DNA from: DATBGZ01 sp963803115
Lineage (GTDB): Bacteria; Actinomycetota; Actinomycetes; Mycobacteriales; Micromonosporaceae
Direction: 5' to 3'
Assembly (NCBI GenBank): GCA_963803115.1
Contig: CAWDLN010000018.1
Coordinates: 186,001-250,000, forward strand
DNA: 64,000 nucleotides
The translations under genes were made by a program, and so were the position numbers. Positions 26,420-35,575 of the stretch are shown here, in pieces. The notes beneath the pieces were generated by a model. The model saw only the letters and a list, made by a program, of their open reading frames with translations, was not told the DNA's origin and did no database searches. Within the stretch, counting starts at the first letter, position 1; every line of letters begins with the position of its first letter.

Positions 26420-28183
26420 CGCGACCCGTCGGTCTCACGCGTTGCGGCCTCCCGCCTGTCGCCAGAACGCCGGCAGGCCGATGTGGCGCGCCTGCGGCGC
26501 GAGCAGTTCGACGTCCTGATCGTCGGCGGCGGGGTGACCGGCGTCGGAGCCGCGGTGGACGCGGCCTCGCGTGGCCTCTCGGTCGCCCTGATCGAGGCCC
26601 GGGACCTCGCCTCCGGGACCTCGTCGCGCTCCAGCAAGCTCGTGCACGGCGGTCTTCGCTACCTCGAGCAGCTCGATCTGAGCCTGGTGCATGAGGCGCT
26701 CCAGGAGCGCGGCCTGCTCGCGACCCGACTGGCGCCCCATCTCGTTCGGCCAATGCCCTTCCTCTTGCCGCTGCCCCGGCAGGCGTGGCGGGGTGGCCTG
26801 CTGCGCGGGTACTACGGCGCCGGGGTGGCGGCGTACGACGCGTTCGCCGGACTTCTCGGTGGCGGGCGCGGAATGCCGCTGCACCGTCATCTGAGCGCTA
26901 CCGCGGCCCGTCGGGTCTTTCCTTCGCTGCGGACGGACACGGTAGGCGGTGCGATCCGCTACTACGACGCGCAGGTGGACGACGCCCGCCTGGTGACCAC
27001 CTTGGCCCGGACCGCGGCGAGTCTCGGCGCGGCCGTCGTTACCTCGGTCCGCGCCACCGCGATCCAGCGAGCGGCCCGTGAGGTCACCGGCGTCAGCGCA
27101 TTGGATATCGAGTCGGGCGAACGCTTCGATATCGCGGCGCGCACCGTGGTCGCGGCGACCGGAGTGTGGAGCGACGATGTCGCCGACATGATCGCCGCCG
27201 GTGGCGGGCCCTTCCGGCCCGGGCTTCGGGTGCGCGCCTCCAAGGGCGTGCACCTGGTCGTCCCGAGGGCGGCGATCTCCGGTGACGCCGGCCTGATCGT
27301 GCGCACCGATACCTCGGTGCTCTTCGTGATCCCGTGGGGTGGGCATTGGATTGTCGGCACCACCGACACGGACTGGCGCCTGGATCGGGCCCATCCTGCT
27401 GCCTCGGCGAAGGACATCGAATACCTGCTGGGTCAGGTGAACACCGTCCTCGAGCGACCACTGTCCATATCGGACATTGAGGGCGTCTTCGCTGGGTTGC
27501 GCCCATTGCTCGCCGGCGAAGACGAATCGACGTCGGCGCTGTCCCGTCAGCACGCTGTGGTGGAGCCCATGCTCGGCCTCATGCTGGTTGCCGGGGGGAA
27601 GCTCACGACGTACCGGGTCATGGCCGCCGACGTAGTCGACCGCGCGGTACGCCGACTCGGCGGTGCTGCCCCACGCTCCCGCACCGACGAACTGCCATTG
27701 CTCGGCGCGGACGGTTACGCGCACCTTCGCCGCGACCCGGCCGGGTTGGCGTTCCGGCATCGGGTCTCGGCTGACGTCGCCGAGCATCTCCTGGACCGTT
27801 ATGGGTCGCTCGCGATCGACGTGCTTCGTCTGACCCAGGACGAGCCCCACCTTGCCCGTCCTCTTGCCGGCGCCCCGTCATACCTAGCGGCCGAGGTCGC
27901 CTATGCGGCTGAGGCCGAGGGCGCACTGCACCTCGAGGATGTACTGGCGCGCCGAACGCGTATCTCGATCGAGACCGCCCATCGCGGTGTGGAGAGCGCG
28001 TTCGAGACCGCCCGGCTCATGGGAGCCGTGTTCGGCTGGGACGCGGCCCGTCAGACTCGCGAGATCGACAACTATGTCGCGCGGGTCGAGGCGGAACGGG
28101 AGTCGCAGACGATGCCCGACGATCTCAGCGCCGAAGCCGCCCGGTTGGGGGCACCGGACGTCCGAGCCGTCCCGGCCGGTTAG
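26417..28183 (+). CDS. glpD: Aerobic glycerol-3-phosphate dehydrogenase
   Basis: 588 residues. FAD-binding N-terminus DVLIVGGGVTGVGAAVDAASRGLSVALIE, then GTSSRSSKLVHGGLRYLE, the GlpD substrate-site signature. AARTVVAATGVWSDDV, VIPWGGHWIVGTTDTDW and GGKLTTYRVMAADVVDRAV follow, with the C-terminal helical domain (ARRTRISIETAHRG). It oxidises glycerol-3-phosphate to dihydroxyacetone phosphate and feeds electrons to the quinone pool, here expected to be menaquinone. GTG 26417 appears leaderless. The small DUF4031 gene follows after two bases. Confidence 0.95.
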   Translation: MRDPSVSRVAASRLSPERRQADVARLRREQFDVLIVGGGVTGVGAAVDAASRGLSVALIEARDLASGTSSRSSKLVHGGLRYLEQLDLSLVHEALQERGLLATRLAPHLVRPMPFLLPLPRQAWRGGLLRGYYGAGVAAYDAFAGLLGGGRGMPLHRHLSATAARRVFPSLRTDTVGGAIRYYDAQVDDARLVTTLARTAASLGAAVVTSVRATAIQRAAREVTGVSALDIESGERFDIAARTVVAATGVWSDDVADMIAAGGGPFRPGLRVRASKGVHLVVPRAAISGDAGLIVRTDTSVLFVIPWGGHWIVGTTDTDWRLDRAHPAASAKDIEYLLGQVNTVLERPLSISDIEGVFAGLRPLLAGEDESTSALSRQHAVVEPMLGLMLVAGGKLTTYRVMAADVVDRAVRRLGGAAPRSRTDELPLLGADGYAHLRRDPAGLAFRHRVSADVAEHLLDRYGSLAIDVLRLTQDEPHLARPLAGAPSYLAAEVAYAAEAEGALHLEDVLARRTRISIETAHRGVESAFETARLMGAVFGWDAARQTREIDNYVARVEAERESQTMPDDLSAEAARLGAPDVRAVPAG

Positions 28184-28185
28184 CT

Positions 28186-28449
28186 GTGATTCTCGTCGAC
28201 CGGCCACGGTGGCCGGGGCGCGGTCGCTTGTGGTCACACCTGGTTAGTGACGTCTCGTTTGCCGAGCTGCACGCGTTCGCCGAGGCTCTCGGCGCGCCTC
28301 GGCGCGGATTCGACCGCGATCACTACGACATCCCCGAAGCCTTGTACGCCAGGGCCATCTGGCTTGGTGCCCACCCCGTCGCCAGTCGCGAGATTGTCGC
28401 CCGCCTCGTCGGCGCCGGACTCCGCCGACCGAAGCCGCGACCTCTTTAG
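28186..28449 (+). CDS. DUF4031 family protein
   Basis: 87 residues from GTG 28186, directly after glpD. The DUF4031 signature is complete: ILVDRPRWPGRGRLWSHLVSDVSFAELHAFAEALGAPRRGFDRDHYDIPEALYARAIWLGAHPVASREIVARL. Function is unknown; the invariant Asp, Trp, His and RFD/HYD residues suggest a metal or nucleotide site. It is convergent with the HD hydrolase, twelve bases apart. Confidence 0.85.
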   Translation: MILVDRPRWPGRGRLWSHLVSDVSFAELHAFAEALGAPRRGFDRDHYDIPEALYARAIWLGAHPVASREIVARLVGAGLRRPKPRPL

Positions 28450-28461
28450 GTGGACGGCAGA

Positions 28462-29124
28462 TTAGATGGACGCCAATGGCTTGTCCCGAAGACCCGACAA
28501 TTCGCGGGTGACGTTCGCCCGAGCGGCGTCTTCCCACCGCTCCCTAAGTACCGGCGTGTGAAACAGCCGCGGCAGGCTCAGCAGGTTCTGCAAAACAGCC
28601 GCGCGGCCGACGTTGAACGCGTCGTCGGGTACGTGCGCGTATTCGCGTCGGACCGCGGCGACGTACGCCTGGTAGACCTGGGGCGGGCTAGCCAGGACGC
28701 ACAGGTCGGCATCGGTAAGCAGGCCGCCGTTGCGGTCGCCCGGGATCGGGTCGTGGCTGGCGGTAAGCCGGATCAGGCGGGCCACCTCGGCGACACGTTC
28801 CGGCGGGACGCCGAGGTCGGGCAGCGCCGCCTCGGCGAGCAAGGCGCTCGCCTCCTCGTTGTCGACCCGATGCGGGTCGTAGATCGCGTCGTGGTACCAG
28901 GCGGCCAGCCGTACCGCCGCGGGGTCCTCGGCCCGGCTCGAGTGCTCCTCCACCACCGCCAGAACCACACCGAGGTGGTTCAGTGTGTGGTAGTGGCGAT
29001 GCGGCTCGCTCCAGCGTGCGAGCAGATCCTCACCGACCCGTGCCGCCAGCCCCGCGGGGGCCGACGCCGGCAGAGTGGCATGCCACGCGGTCAGAAGGTC
29101 GCCCACGGGTACAGCATGCGACAT
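28462..29124 (-). CDS. HD-domain metal-dependent phosphohydrolase
   Basis: 220 residues. The predicted metal ligands lie in HRHYHTLNHL, AAWYHDAIYD (the HD pair) and LTDADLCVLA, followed by YAHVPDDAFNVGRAAVLQNLLSLPRLFHT. This is the predicted-HD-superfamily hydrolase family common next to metabolic genes; the substrate is unknown, though a nucleotide or phosphoester is expected. It is the last gene of the minus strand after the XPB helicase (47 bases). Confidence 0.85.
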   Translation of the reverse strand: MSHAVPVGDLLTAWHATLPASAPAGLAARVGEDLLARWSEPHRHYHTLNHLGVVLAVVEEHSSRAEDPAAVRLAAWYHDAIYDPHRVDNEEASALLAEAALPDLGVPPERVAEVARLIRLTASHDPIPGDRNGGLLTDADLCVLASPPQVYQAYVAAVRREYAHVPDDAFNVGRAAVLQNLLSLPRLFHTPVLRERWEDAARANVTRELSGLRDKPLASI

Positions 29125-29172
29125 GTCCGCCGCCAGGCGCCGGCTAATCGCCGCGATGCGAGATCAAGTGTT

Positions 29173-30835
29173 TCAGTCCACGGTGGGCAGAGGCGGTCCT
29201 AGCACGTCGTCAGCATCGACGATCGTGTATGCATATCCCTGCTCCGCGAGAAAGCGTTGCCGGTGGGCCGCGTACTCGGTGTCGATCGTGTCGCGCGAAA
29301 CCACGGTATAGAAGTGGGCCTGCCGGCCGTCGACCTTGGGCCGGAGCACGCGGCCGAGGCGCTGCGCCTCTTCCTGCCGCGACCCGAACGTGCCGGAGAC
29401 TTGGATGGCCACGGCCGCCTCGGGCAGGTCGATCGAAAAGTTGCCCACCTTGGAGATGACCAAAGTGGACAGTTCTCCCCGGCGGAACTCGTCGAAGAGC
29501 CGCTCCCGCTCCCTGATTGGTCGTGCCGCCCTGGATGATCGGGGCATCCAGGTACTCGCCCAGAGCGTGGAGCTGGTCGAGGTAGGCGCCGATCACCAGC
29601 ACCTGGTCGCCCCGATGACGCTCGACGAGCTTGCGGACTACGGGCAGCTTCGTCCGTGCGGTCGCGGCGAAGCGGTACCGCTCCTCCGCCTCGGCGGTGG
29701 CGTACGCCATCCGTTCGGCGTCGGTCAACGTGACCCGGACCTCGACGCAGTCGGCTGGCGCGATCCAGCCCTGGGACTCGATGTCCTTCCATGGCGCGTC
29801 GTAGCGCTTCGGTCCGATCAGCGAGAAGACGTCCCCCTCGCGGCCATCCTCGCGGACCAGCGTGGCGGTGAGGCCGAGCCGTCGGCGCGCCTGCAGGTCG
29901 GCCGTGAATCGGAAGATCGGAGCCGGCAACAGGTGGACCTCGTCGTAGATGACCAGCCCCCAGTCCCGGGCACCGAACAGGTCGAGGTGGGTGAAGTTGC
30001 CGCCGCGACGCGTGGTGAGGATCTGGTACGTGGCGATGGTGACCGGCCGGATCTCCTTGCGCTCGCCGGAGTATTCGCCGATCTCCAAGTCGGTCAGGGA
30101 GGTACGGGCCATCAGCTCGCGCTTCCACTGCCGGCCGGCGACCGTGCTGGTGACCAGGATCAATGTGGTCGAGGCCGCCTCGGCCATCGCGGCCGCGCCC
30201 ACGAGCGTCTTGCCGGCGCCACAGGGCAGGACCACGACGCCGGAGCCGCCGGCCCAGAAATGCTCCACGGCCTGCCGCTGGTACGGCCGTAGGTTCCAGC
30301 CGTTCTCCCGCAACGAGATCGGGTGCGACTCGCCATCGACGTAGCCCGCGAGATCCTCGGCCGGCCAGCCCAGTTTTAGCAGGGCCTGCTTGAGGCGGCC
30401 GCGCTCGGATGCGTGTACGGCGATCGTGTCGGCGTCGATGCGGGCGCCGAGCATGTCGACGACCTTCTTGGACTTGGCCACCTCAACCAATACCGCCCGG
30501 TCGGTGGCCCTCAGCACCAGGCCGTGCGCCGGGTCGTTGACCAGTTGCAGCCGGCCGTACCGGTCCATGGTCTCGGCCACGTCGACCAGCAACGCGTGGG
30601 GCACCGGGTATCGCGAGTATCGCAGTAGCGCGTCCACCACCGACTCGGCGTCGTGTCCCGCCGCCCGAGCGTTCCACAGCCCGAGCGGCGTGAGCCGGTA
30701 GGTATGCACATGCTCGGGCGATCGCTCGAGTTCGGCGAACGGTGCGATCGCCATCCGGCACTCCAGCGCGAGTGGGTGGTCGACCTCGAGCAGCAGGGTC
30801 TTGTCCGACTGAACGATCAGGGGGCCATCAGTCAC
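29173..30835 (-). pseudogene. DNA repair helicase XPB/Ssl2-type, with an apparent frameshift
   Basis: From GTG 30835 (AAAGGAAAC upstream) the frame encodes the bacterial XPB N-terminal damage-recognition domain, then helicase motifs: LRPYQRQAVEHFW, PCGAGKT (Walker A), DEVHLLPA (DEAH-like), GLTATLVREDGREGD and GAYLDQLHALGEYLDAPIIQGGTT. There the frame breaks: the expected REREx-LFDEFRRGELSTLVISKVGNFSIDLPEA, the QEEAQRLGRVLRPK arginine-finger region and FLAEQGYAYTIVDADD lie in another frame ending at 29173. One extra base near 29517-29518 explains it. Without it the enzyme would be ~554 residues, a normal length. A real loss would remove helicase motifs V-VI. Sequence error must be excluded. 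Confidence 0.85.
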
Positions 30836-31226
30836 GAACCGGTTTCCTTTCCGGGGCGCGGCCCGTAGCTGAGCCGACCCTCCAGTTTGCCTCGGTGCAC
30901 CAGGTTTGCCTCGGTGCGCCACGTGCGGGAAACGACGTTCGCGCCGTGGCAACCTTATGGCTCCTGTGAGACGTCTGTGTGTATGGCGGGGAGTCTCCCC
31001 GCGTGCATATTGGCAGTCGAGCCGGGCGGGATGGGCGCGTTCCGGGCCTCGGACCTGCGCCGCCAGTGGTCGGACCGGTCGGCGGCGCCGGATCCCGGGG
31101 GGCCCCAACGGGGGAGAACGCTCCCGTCCCGCCGGAGCGTTCAACCACCCCGCCGGAACGTTCAAGGCCCTTTCACCGGGCCGGGTCGGGTCTCAGACTG
31201 GAACTCGGACTGGCGGAGGGAGCGTC
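30836..31226. other. Intergenic region with short direct repeats
   Basis: About 390 bases between divergent genes without a convincing ORF. Visible are a tandem pair at 30883-30919 (CAGTTTGCCTCGGTGCAC and a near copy), a strong inverted stretch around 31104-31130 (GGGGGAGAACGCTCCCG), and a degenerate pair CCGCCGGAGCGTTCAA / CCGCCGGAACGTTCAA near 31131-31166. Promoters for both flanking genes must lie here; none is obvious. Confidence 0.5.
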
Positions 31227-31442
31227 ATGAGTGCGGACCAGGCCGGCGATGGCACGCGGACGTTGCTGCTCGGCGGATCGGTGGTGCTACTGCTGGGCGT
31301 GGGGTGGTTCGCGCTTTCTCATCTCGTCATGGGTACGGCGACCGGAGACGCCGTGGGCGAGTCCCTGGGCGTCATCCTCGCGCTGTTGATCGTGGCCTCC
31401 ATTTTTGGCGCAGTTCGGGCAAATCGGCGTAACAGCCAATAA
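31227..31442 (+). CDS. Small two-helix membrane protein, first of a paralogous pair
   Basis: 71 residues from ATG 31227 with GGAGGGAG upstream. Two hydrophobic helices (TLLLGGSVVLLLGVGWFALSHLV and GVILALLIVASIFGAV) flank GTATGDAVGES, and the end is basic (RANRRNSQ). The second half matches the neighbour at 31530 (DAxGESxGxxLAI..VxSxxGAxR). Function unknown; probably in the cytoplasmic membrane with both ends inside. Confidence 0.75.
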   Translation: MSADQAGDGTRTLLLGGSVVLLLGVGWFALSHLVMGTATGDAVGESLGVILALLIVASIFGAVRANRRNSQ

Positions 31443-31529
31443 CCCCCCATGTCGTGGTGTCGCTGACGAGCGTGCCCGTGTCACGCTCGTCGGTAGAAAC
31501 CGAGCACGTCTGGGGAGGCGACACACTCG

Positions 31530-31742
31530 ATGAACCACGAGGACGATGCGGCAACGTCTGGACTGACACCGGCAATCAAGGTCTGGTTAGGCCTCGGCGC
31601 CATCGGTCTGATCGTCTGGTTCTTGTACTCCTGGCTCATCCTCGACACGCACATCTTCGATGCCGCCGGGGAGTCAGTCGGCACTGCGCTGGCGATCGGC
31701 GTGGTCGTGTCCTTGATCGGGGCGCTGCGCGGCTCCCGCTAG
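31530..31742 (+). CDS. Small two-helix membrane protein, second of a paralogous pair
   Basis: 70 residues from ATG 31530, GGGGAGG upstream. Helix one is KVWLGLGAIGLIVWFLYSWLIL, helix two ALAIGVVVSLIGAL, joined by FDAAGESVG; the end is RGSR. The helix-loop-helix pattern is shared with the gene 88 bases upstream, so a tandem duplication is likely. It is convergent with the helicase-associated gene, three bases between stops. Function unknown. Confidence 0.75.
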   Translation: MNHEDDAATSGLTPAIKVWLGLGAIGLIVWFLYSWLILDTHIFDAAGESVGTALAIGVVVSLIGALRGSR

Positions 31743-31745
31743 TAC

Positions 31746-34190
31746 TCAGGGCTCGAGCGCGGCTGCCGTGATCCGGTGCAGGGCGAAGGTGTGTCTGGTC
31801 TGGTTACGGTCGTCCTCGGCGTGTAGGAAGCCGCCGCCCATCGACACCGGGCGCACCAGCCGAGATCCGGTGCTTCCGTGGGCGTCCACAAAGCCGACCC
31901 AGACCAACTTCTTCTCCGTGATCCCTTGACGCAGTACGGCCAGCGCCTGGGCGTGCGCCTGCGAGGCGTTGATCGGCTGCCCGTCCGCGTCGAGCTGCGG
32001 TCTGGACAGCGGAGATCGGCGGGCCGCGCGGGCGAGCCGGTCGCCGCGCCGGATCTGCTCGATGGCGGCGGCCAGGCGCGGCCCGGTGAGCCGCTGTCGA
32101 TCGATGTCATCGATGTGCGTGCCGCGCGCGTGTGGTCGCACCGGTGCTCGGGCCACAGCCGGACGGGACAGGACAGTGGCGCCAGTCGCGTCCTCGGCCA
32201 CGGGTGCGTATCCGGCGTCCCGGAGAAGATCGAGCAGACGTCCGGCCGGATGGGGCGTCGCCAGCACCGTCGATGCCAGCCGCCGTAGGGTCAGGCCCAA
32301 CAGCCGCCGGTCCGCCAGTACCTCGGCGATCAGGCCCTCGTCATCGCTGCGCAGGTACGATCCCGCGCCCCCGACCCGCAGGCCGCCATGTCGGCGCGCC
32401 GCATCGTCGATCAGGTATTCGAGCGCCTGCGGTAACGCGGTGCGGGAACGGCGCCGGAAGAGATCGTGAATGTCGGCTTGGGTGTACCCCGCGTCCAGAG
32501 CCCGGCGCACACTCACGGGCGTCACCCGGTAGACGGTCGCGCCACCGCGGGACTCGGCGTCGGCCAGCGCCGCGAGTTCCGCGGCCAGAGCCGGTTCGGG
32601 CGGCCCGGGAATGATCACCGTGAGGTCGGCCTGGACGAGCACGTGATCGACCGGAGCCGGCAGCAACTGGTCGAGCGCGGCCTCGAGCGTGTCCGGCTGG
32701 GAGCGAATGCCGAGCGGGTCGTCGTCCTCGTGGTTCGGGCGCTCGGCGAGCAGCTCCCGGCCGTACCCCGTCATGGCCTCCAGGCTGGTGACACCCAGTT
32801 CGGCCGCCTCGGCGAGCGCTGATCGGGCGAGCACTTCGGCCCCGGCCGGCCCGGGCCGCAGGTACCGCCGCGGCGACTGCCAGGCGAGGCGTGCCAGCAC
32901 CGCGTCGGCGCCAACCGCCGAGCCCGGCGCCTGGTCGGCCACGACCGCCAATGCCGCCCGCCGGATCGCCGGAGCACCACCGCGGGCAACCTCGACCGAG
33001 AGCGCGCTGATGGGCTTGTCCCGCTCGTCGCGACGCCCGACCATGACGGGCGCCCGGTTCATGGTCAGCCAGGTCCGGGCAAGCGCCGTCCACTGACGAG
33101 CGAGCGGAGCCGTCCGCCAGCTGTCGTACTCGGGCGCTGGAAGCCAGCGTGATTCTCCGCCGGCCAGGCCAGCCTCAACGAACGTGAGCAGTCCCGCCGC
33201 GTACGCGATCTCCAACAGGAGGGCGGCGATCGACTCGGTCATACCGCAGTCGCGGGCCAGCCGGCGCAGATCGCGCACGCCGAGTCCAAACGAACGCAGC
33301 AGCGGCACCGGGGTCTCGGCGATCGCGTGCAGGAGGGTGTCCAGATGGCGTACCGCCTCCATCGCCTGGCCAGCGCCGGCCGAGTCCACACCGGACCGGC
33401 TGACCGCGTCGAGAGGTGGCGGCGCCGGGTGCATCGGCCCCAGCGGACCCGTGTCTCGGCGGAGCACGATGCCGATCTCGCGCGGCAGCTCCACCATGTC
33501 GTCCGCGATGGCCACCAGCAGGCCGTGCTCGATCAGCCACCGGACCGGCGAGTCCTCCACATTGGACCGTAGGGCGACGGCTCCGATCGGCGGCCCCTCA
33601 GCGAGCCGGTCCAGAACGGCTCTGGCCTCCGGCGGTGCGCTGAGCACCACGCGGCGCAGTCCGGCGGCGTCGTCGACGAGTTCGGCCACGTTCGGCACCG
33701 GCTGCGATTCTGGCGACGGTGTGCCTCTGATCCGAGCGGCCCCGTTGACGCGGACGATGGTGGCGTGGTCGACCAGCTCGGCGGCGGGGCGGCCGAGGCC
33801 AGCCGGGTACGGCGAGGTCAGCTCATCGATGGCTCCGAGCAGGTGCAGCATGGCGTCGCTTCCGTAGACCAGGCAACGAGCCCGCAGCGCGTCCAGGCAG
33901 GCCCGGACCTGGGCCGGCTCGGCTCCGGCCTCGGCCGCGAGCGCCAGCAGCGAGTCAACCGACGCCAGCCCGCCCTCCCCGCGGACAAATCGCAGTCCGT
34001 CAAGCACCTCAAGCGTGAACCGGTCCAGCCCGTCCAGGGCCCGGGCCACCGACACCCGGCTCTGGGCCCGGGCGGCTAGCTGCGACACGTCCGCGGGAAT
34101 GGGCACGACCAGATCCGGGCGCAACTGGAGCAACGCCCCCAATCCCTCATCGGGCAGGGCGCGCAGGTGGTCAACGAGTGTGCTGGTCAT
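31746..34190 (-). CDS. Helicase-associated protein (XPB/Ssl2 N-terminal-like domain)
   Basis: 814 residues without helicase motifs. It resembles the large actinobacterial protein encoded beside the XPB helicase (Rv0862c type in M. tuberculosis): winged-helix segments in the first half (ARALDGLDRFTLEVLDGLRF, GVRDLRRLARDCGMTESIAALLLEIAYAAGLL), then a helicase-C3/XPB-N-like region (DHVLVQADLTVIIPGPPEPALAAELAALAD, YRVTPVSVRRALDAGYTQADIHDLF), and a WYL-like end (KLVWVGFVDAHGSTGSRLVRPVSMGGGFLHAE, HTFALHRI). It may be a DNA-binding partner of XPB. Start ATG 34190 is divergent from the small gene at 34295. Confidence 0.8.
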   Translation of the reverse strand: MTSTLVDHLRALPDEGLGALLQLRPDLVVPIPADVSQLAARAQSRVSVARALDGLDRFTLEVLDGLRFVRGEGGLASVDSLLALAAEAGAEPAQVRACLDALRARCLVYGSDAMLHLLGAIDELTSPYPAGLGRPAAELVDHATIVRVNGAARIRGTPSPESQPVPNVAELVDDAAGLRRVVLSAPPEARAVLDRLAEGPPIGAVALRSNVEDSPVRWLIEHGLLVAIADDMVELPREIGIVLRRDTGPLGPMHPAPPPLDAVSRSGVDSAGAGQAMEAVRHLDTLLHAIAETPVPLLRSFGLGVRDLRRLARDCGMTESIAALLLEIAYAAGLLTFVEAGLAGGESRWLPAPEYDSWRTAPLARQWTALARTWLTMNRAPVMVGRRDERDKPISALSVEVARGGAPAIRRAALAVVADQAPGSAVGADAVLARLAWQSPRRYLRPGPAGAEVLARSALAEAAELGVTSLEAMTGYGRELLAERPNHEDDDPLGIRSQPDTLEAALDQLLPAPVDHVLVQADLTVIIPGPPEPALAAELAALADAESRGGATVYRVTPVSVRRALDAGYTQADIHDLFRRRSRTALPQALEYLIDDAARRHGGLRVGGAGSYLRSDDEGLIAEVLADRRLLGLTLRRLASTVLATPHPAGRLLDLLRDAGYAPVAEDATGATVLSRPAVARAPVRPHARGTHIDDIDRQRLTGPRLAAAIEQIRRGDRLARAARRSPLSRPQLDADGQPINASQAHAQALAVLRQGITEKKLVWVGFVDAHGSTGSRLVRPVSMGGGFLHAEDDRNQTRHTFALHRITAAALEP

Positions 34191-34294
34191 CGTCTATCAA
34201 CGCTATCCGGCGCTTGGGAGGAGCCGGAACCTGCGGTGGCTGTGGGAGACTGTCGCGATACCTGGCGGTACCGGTAGGAGTCGAGGAGGAGTAC

Positions 34295-34483
34295 ATGACG
34301 GCGGAGCCCAACCCGGACTCGCAGCGGCCGCCAAAGACCCGGTCCAGGGCCGTGAAGCCCGGCCGGCTGCCGGTGAGCGAGTTCGCGGCCGATCGAGCCG
34401 GAGCCTCGTCGCCCTTCGGGGACGACATCACCTTTCCGGTCGCCACCGACCGGCTCACCTACGAGCACCCCGAGAGCGTCTAG
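34295..34483 (+). CDS. Small hydrophilic conserved hypothetical protein
   Basis: 62 residues from ATG 34295 with GAGGAGGA upstream. It is charged and Pro/Ser-rich without hydrophobic segments; the end DDITFPVATDRLTYEHPESV looks structured and conserved in feel. No family is recognised with certainty. The next gene follows after 23 bases but has its own apparent leaderless promoter. Confidence 0.65.
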   Translation: MTAEPNPDSQRPPKTRSRAVKPGRLPVSEFAADRAGASSPFGDDITFPVATDRLTYEHPESV

Positions 34484-34506
34484 CGCGCCGCCGTACTCTT
34501 GCTTCC

Positions 34507-35148
34507 GTGGCGCCGCTGGTGGTCGGTTTCGATCTTGATCTCACGCTCATCGACAGCCGACCCGGGATCGCCGCGACGCTTCGTGCACTGTCCGACCGTA
34601 CCGGGGTGTTTATCGACGCCGATGCGGCCGTGACGAGGCTGGGACCGCCGCTGGATGTCGAACTGGCGCTCTGGTATCCGACCGCCGAGGTCGCGGCCAT
34701 GGGCGATCTGTTCCGCGAGCTATACGCGACCGCGGCGATCACGTGCTCGCCCGCCCTTCCGGGCGCGGGCGAGGCCTTCGCCGCGGTGCGAGCCCGCGGT
34801 GGCCGCGTCGTCGTGATCACCGGCAAATACGAGCGGAACGCCCGGCTGCACCTCACGTATCTCGGTCTGGAGGCCGACGCGGTCGTGGGATGGGCCTGGG
34901 CAGAGGGCAAGGTCAATGCCATGACCGAGCACGGTGTGACGGCCTACCTGGGCGATCATCCGGCGGACATGGCCGCGGCCCGGGCCGTTCCGGCAATCGC
35001 GCTCGGGGTGCTCACGGGTGAGCACCGGGCCGAGGAACTGCGGGTCGCCGGGGCCGAGACGGTCATGACGGACCTCACCGAGTTCCCCCAGTGGCTGGAA
35101 GACGGTCACGATCTCGGTTGGGTTGGCACCCGGGGGTCGCTAGCCTGA
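34507..35148 (+). CDS. HAD-superfamily phosphatase
   Basis: 213 residues from GTG 34507. TACTCT (34494-34499) lies seven bases upstream, so the transcript is probably leaderless. HAD motif I is VGFDLDLTLIDS, motif II VVITGK, the cap and C1 domain ITCSPALPGAGEAFAAVRARGGR, and motif IV YLGDHPADMAAARAVPAIALGV. It is a phosphoglycolate-phosphatase-like enzyme; the substrate is not defined. The cold-shock gene follows closely. Confidence 0.88.
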   Translation: MAPLVVGFDLDLTLIDSRPGIAATLRALSDRTGVFIDADAAVTRLGPPLDVELALWYPTAEVAAMGDLFRELYATAAITCSPALPGAGEAFAAVRARGGRVVVITGKYERNARLHLTYLGLEADAVVGWAWAEGKVNAMTEHGVTAYLGDHPADMAAARAVPAIALGVLTGEHRAEELRVAGAETVMTDLTEFPQWLEDGHDLGWVGTRGSLA

Positions 35149-35185
35149 TGAGGTTGTGGTTCTCGTTCGAAGGATGAGGTCAGCG

Positions 35186-35572
35186 GTGCCCACGGGTCGC
35201 GTGAAGTGGTACGAGAAGGACAAGGGCTTCGGGTTCCTCACCAGTGACGATGGCGGGGATGTCTTCATACACAAGGCCGCCCTGCCGACTGGTGTCGAGG
35301 AACTGCGCGCCGGGCAACGGGTCGAGTTCGGGGTGGTCGACAGTCGCAAGGGCGCCCAGGCGCTCTCGCTGAAACTGATCGAGGCGCCCCCGTCGGTCAC
35401 GGAGCTTCGCCGCCGTCCAGCGGAAGAGCTGCATGGCCTCATCGAGGACATGATCAAGGTACTAGAAGCGAAGGTCATGCCCGATCTGCGACGCAACCGG
35501 TTCCCGGACAAGAAGACGGCCCAGACCGTCGCGCAGGTCGTGCATGCGGTTGCGCGGGAGCTCGAGATCTAG
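35186..35572 (+). CDS. Cold-shock-domain protein with C-terminal extension
   Basis: 128 residues from GTG 35186 (AGGATGAGGT upstream). VPTGRVKWYEKDKGFGFLTSDDGGDVFIHKAAL carries RNP1 (KGFGFL) and RNP2 (DVFIHK), so it binds single-stranded RNA or DNA. Beyond the ~67-residue CSD is a charged helical tail (PAEELHGLIEDMIKVLEAKVMPDLRRNRFPDKKTAQTVAQVVHAVARELEI), as in the actinobacterial CspB-like group. It ends three bases before the convergent mqnD stop. Confidence 0.9.
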   Translation: MPTGRVKWYEKDKGFGFLTSDDGGDVFIHKAALPTGVEELRAGQRVEFGVVDSRKGAQALSLKLIEAPPSVTELRRRPAEELHGLIEDMIKVLEAKVMPDLRRNRFPDKKTAQTVAQVVHAVARELEI

Positions 35573-35575
35573 CGG

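Noticed and set aside
26435..27850. A 471-codon minus-strand frame opposite glpD
   Set aside because: Mirrors glpD codons; composition is Arg/Gln/His-rich without domain, typical of an antisense shadow.
30906..31226. Upstream extension of the first small membrane protein to 178 codons
   Set aside because: The extension is Arg/Gly/Pro-rich shadow sequence across repeats, while ATG 31227 has a strong ribosome-binding site and begins the conserved part.
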